Positions 4,827 to 6,585 of a stretch of DNA of 6,585 bases are shown piece by piece. The stretch comes from Chloroflexota bacterium (lineage in GTDB: Bacteria > Chloroflexota > Anaerolineae > Anaerolineales > Villigracilaceae): assembly GCA_021812905.1 (NCBI GenBank), contig JAKAMM010000102.1:1-6585 (forward strand), read 5' to 3'. The notes under the pieces are model-generated. The model was not told the DNA's origin and ran no database searches. It saw nothing but the letters and a program-made list of their open reading frames with translations. Each line of letters starts with the position of its first letter. Positions within the stretch are counted from its first letter, which is position 1. The position numbers and the translations under genes were made by a program.

Positions 4827-5750
4827 CTATAAAAACTTTGTTTTTTTGGTTGTCATTATCTTTGCGATTTGCGCCGCGACCAGCGCATTATTCAGCAAGA
4901 GTGACAGATTGGCGCGCACGGATTTTTCCTGGGTCAACTCGCTGATGCGCTGGAGCAGGAACGGAGTCAGGGCCTGACCGCGGATTTGATTCTGCATCGC
5001 TTCGGCGGACGCTTTTGCGATCACCGGTTCCATCTCGGACTTCGGAATGGCTTCTGTTTCAGGGATCGGATTCGTGACCAGCACCGCGCTGCGCATCCCC
5101 AGTGACCAGTGCGCGTTGGCGAAATCCACAATCTCCTGCGGACTATCGAGCCGCACGCTGACGTTGAGTCCGCTTTGGCGCGAATAGAAAGCCGGGAATT
5201 CGTCGGACTGATATCCGACAACGGGCACGCCCATTGTCTCCAGATATTCGAGTGTAGCGGGTAAATCCAAAATGGCTTTGGCCCCGGCGCAGACCACGAT
5301 CATTGGTGTTTCAGCCAATGCGCGCAGGTCAGTGGAAATATCGAAGACGCCTTCCTTGTGCACGCCGCCAATGCCGCCGGTGGCAAAAACTTTGATGCCG
5401 GCTTGGTTGGCCGCCAACATCGTCCCGGCCACGGTGGTGCCTCCGCTGGCTTTCTTGAGGATGGCCGTGGCAAAGTCGCGGTGACTCACTTTCAGCGGGG
5501 AGGAGGCCTGGGAAAGCCGCGCCAATTCCTCATCCGTAAGCCCAACGCGGATCTTTCCATCCAGCAGTGCAATCGTGGCGGGCGTCGCGCCTTCGCGTCG
5601 AATGGTCGCTTCCATGTCGCGCGCCAACTGAAGGTTTTGCGGGAAGGGGAGTCCGTGTGTGATGACTGCTGATTCGAGTGCCACGATGGGCTGGTTCAGC
5701 CGCAGTGCGCGTTCGATGCCGGCAGAAATTTGAGAATGTGAGAGAGGCAT
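4827..5750 (-). CDS. psuG: Pseudouridine-5'-phosphate glycosidase
   Basis: A 307-residue protein, the usual length for PsuG. It cleaves the C-C glycosidic bond of pseudouridine 5'-phosphate to uracil and ribose 5-phosphate, reversibly, in the cytoplasm. The characteristic motifs are all present: VALESAVITHGLPFP with Glu26 (general acid/base, Glu31 in E. coli), LKVSHRDF with Lys87, SGGTTVAGTM (102-111), FATGGIGGVHKEGVFDISTD with His131, and CAGAKAILDLPATLEYLET with Lys158 (the lysine that forms the imine with ribose, Lys166 in E. coli), then GYQSDEFPAFY and NPIPE. Residue equivalences are my own alignment by eye. Between the GVH and FDIS motifs it is two residues shorter than the E. coli enzyme. 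The start lies nine bases after the upstream gene's stop, with only a weak ribosome binding site (CGGA). No pseudouridine kinase (psuK) gene lies in the window. Confidence 0.96.
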   Translation of the reverse strand: MPLSHSQISAGIERALRLNQPIVALESAVITHGLPFPQNLQLARDMEATIRREGATPATIALLDGKIRVGLTDEELARLSQASSPLKVSHRDFATAILKKASGGTTVAGTMLAANQAGIKVFATGGIGGVHKEGVFDISTDLRALAETPMIVVCAGAKAILDLPATLEYLETMGVPVVGYQSDEFPAFYSRQSGLNVSVRLDSPQEIVDFANAHWSLGMRSAVLVTNPIPETEAIPKSEMEPVIAKASAEAMQNQIRGQALTPFLLQRISELTQEKSVRANLSLLLNNALVAAQIAKIMTTKKTKFL

Positions 5751-5759
5751 GGCAGTCCG

Positions 5760-6584
5760 TTAGATCTTGCAAAGTTCAGGATGGTCGAGCAGATATTGGA
5801 TGACCTGTTCGCGGTTGGAGCCGGGAACCTTTTTATTTTCGTATTCGATCAGCCACTCGGCTTTTCTATAATCGCCATCGAAGAGGCGCAGGAGCTTTAG
5901 ATAAAGCCTGGCTTCGTTGGTGGTGGATGGCGCGGGCGGACGCTTCTCATCGGCGGGAGGCGGCGCGGCACGCAATTTGGATGGCAGGCGGGCGCCGACG
6001 TAGTGTTGTTCGCTGAAAATAATATTTTCGATCTTTGAGATGCCGTCTTCGAGTTCGGATGGCAAAGGATCGCCCGCATGGTAATAGATTTCCGCGGCTT
6101 GACCCAACAATTCCCAATAGGCCATGACGTGGGCGCGTGCGTGATTTTGGTCGGTTCCCTTTTCGTTCTGTTTATAGGTTCCAATCGGGACATCTTGAAT
6201 GAGCTTTAATTTCTGGTCGAGAAAGGCTTCGTTGAAAATGGCAGCAAAGGCCGCTTCGCTTCCGCGCGTGATATTTTCGCGGTTGAGCTGCCAGGCTTGA
6301 ATGTGCTGACCGCTGATCAGGTCGCTGGCGATCTTGTCGGGGATCTTCCAGGTGCCAACGCCGATCCAGTGCAAATCCATGCCGCGGTCGTTGGCGCGCT
6401 TCGTGAAACGGTCGGAAATTTGGTTGAAGATGCCGCTCAGTTCGGTGCGCGGGCGGAACTGAGGCCGGGCAAGGGTGGGCGGATTGGTTGTGGATGAGAC
6501 GTCTGCCGTGACCTCAAAGCGCTGAAATTGGATCGTGCGCTCCTGGCTTTCGGCAAGTTCCACTTCCGGCGCGCCGAAGCTGGC
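5760..6584 (-). CDS. C-terminal part of a larger protein, possibly SPFH/band 7-like (partial)
   Basis: The frame is open to the right edge, giving 274 residues plus the TAA at 5760-5762; a GTG at 6563 could pass for a start but the coding sense continues upstream of it, so the gene is cut. The region about 45-90 residues in (RTELSGIFNQISDRFTKRAN, DRGMDLHWIGVGTWKIPDKI, SGQHIQAWQLNREN) recalls the end of SPFH/band 7 domains, where a strand such as GIEVxxVxIxDIxxPE leads into a long helix; here this is a suggestion only. Next come helices with AHVMAYWELLGQAAEIYYHAGD, a Pro-rich linker (RAAPPPADEKRPPAPST), and a C-terminal helical module (NEARLYLKLLRLFDGDYRKA to YLLDHPELCKI). No membrane helix lies in the visible part. 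It is the first visible gene of the run that continues with psuG nine bases later. Confidence 0.75.
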   Translation of the reverse strand, partial: ASFGAPEVELAESQERTIQFQRFEVTADVSSTTNPPTLARPQFRPRTELSGIFNQISDRFTKRANDRGMDLHWIGVGTWKIPDKIASDLISGQHIQAWQLNRENITRGSEAAFAAIFNEAFLDQKLKLIQDVPIGTYKQNEKGTDQNHARAHVMAYWELLGQAAEIYYHAGDPLPSELEDGISKIENIIFSEQHYVGARLPSKLRAAPPPADEKRPPAPSTTNEARLYLKLLRLFDGDYRKAEWLIEYENKKVPGSNREQVIQYLLDHPELCKI

Positions 6585-6585
6585 G

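Noticed and set aside
5272..5672. Plus-strand ORFs of 70 and 104 codons inside psuG
   Set aside because: They are antisense shadows of a gene with complete family motifs.
6561..6563. GTG as start codon of the rightmost gene
   Set aside because: The frame stays open to the edge with ordinary coding composition, and no ribosome binding site precedes the GTG; the gene is most likely cut by the window.
1..6585. CRISPR array, tRNA or rRNA genes, and insertion sequence ends
   Set aside because: I saw no regularly spaced direct repeats, no cloverleaf with a TTCRA arm, no rRNA sequence, and no transposase or terminal inverted repeats with target duplications.

Overview
The window reads as chromosomal DNA of a free-living bacterium with middling to slightly high GC. 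The protein set (a membrane-anchored cyclophilin with a Lys-rich N-terminus, a DUF4404 protein, a V8/trypsin-like peptidase without a signal peptide, and a small membrane family with an FID-x-VGKFIT motif) most resembles what I remember from Anaerolineae (Chloroflexota). This assignment rests on recall and no marker gene confirms it.

Layout. 1-369 (minus) is the N-terminal part of a small membrane protein with a Pro-rich tail, cut by the window edge. 370-639 is a divergent intergenic region holding a promoter for that gene, a 31-codon ORF (488-583) that looks like a broken gene, and a promoter for the next operon. 640-2207 (plus) is a two-gene unit: a cytoplasmic trypsin-like peptidase followed by an exported or membrane-anchored helical protein, closed by a perfect 19-bp hairpin at 2258-2299. 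2343-2763 (minus) is a conserved membrane protein gene broken by a one-base frameshift near 2550. 2928-3547 (plus) encodes a DUF4404 protein and an 88-aa helical protein, with a second hairpin of the same core sequence between them. From 3580 to the right edge everything is on the minus strand: a membrane-anchored cyclophilin (own promoter, behind a 15-bp palindrome), and a tight run of three genes read leftwards, namely a large protein cut by the window edge, pseudouridine-5'-phosphate glycosidase (psuG), and an SRPBCC/AHSA1-like protein.

How they may work together. The right-hand genes look like ordinary housekeeping or catabolic functions; psuG releases uracil from pseudouridine 5'-phosphate, and no partner kinase is visible. 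The left and middle part is accessory in character: small family proteins, a broken gene, a truncated ORF and intergenic palindromes. The most interesting candidates are (i) the peptidase plus membrane protein pair, whose predicted topology puts a coiled coil and a charged tail on the same side of the membrane as the peptidase; (ii) two intergenic hairpins that share a core and differ by paired, compensating changes; and (iii) a 31-codon ORF whose start is nearly identical to that of the 88-aa protein gene 2.8 kb away.
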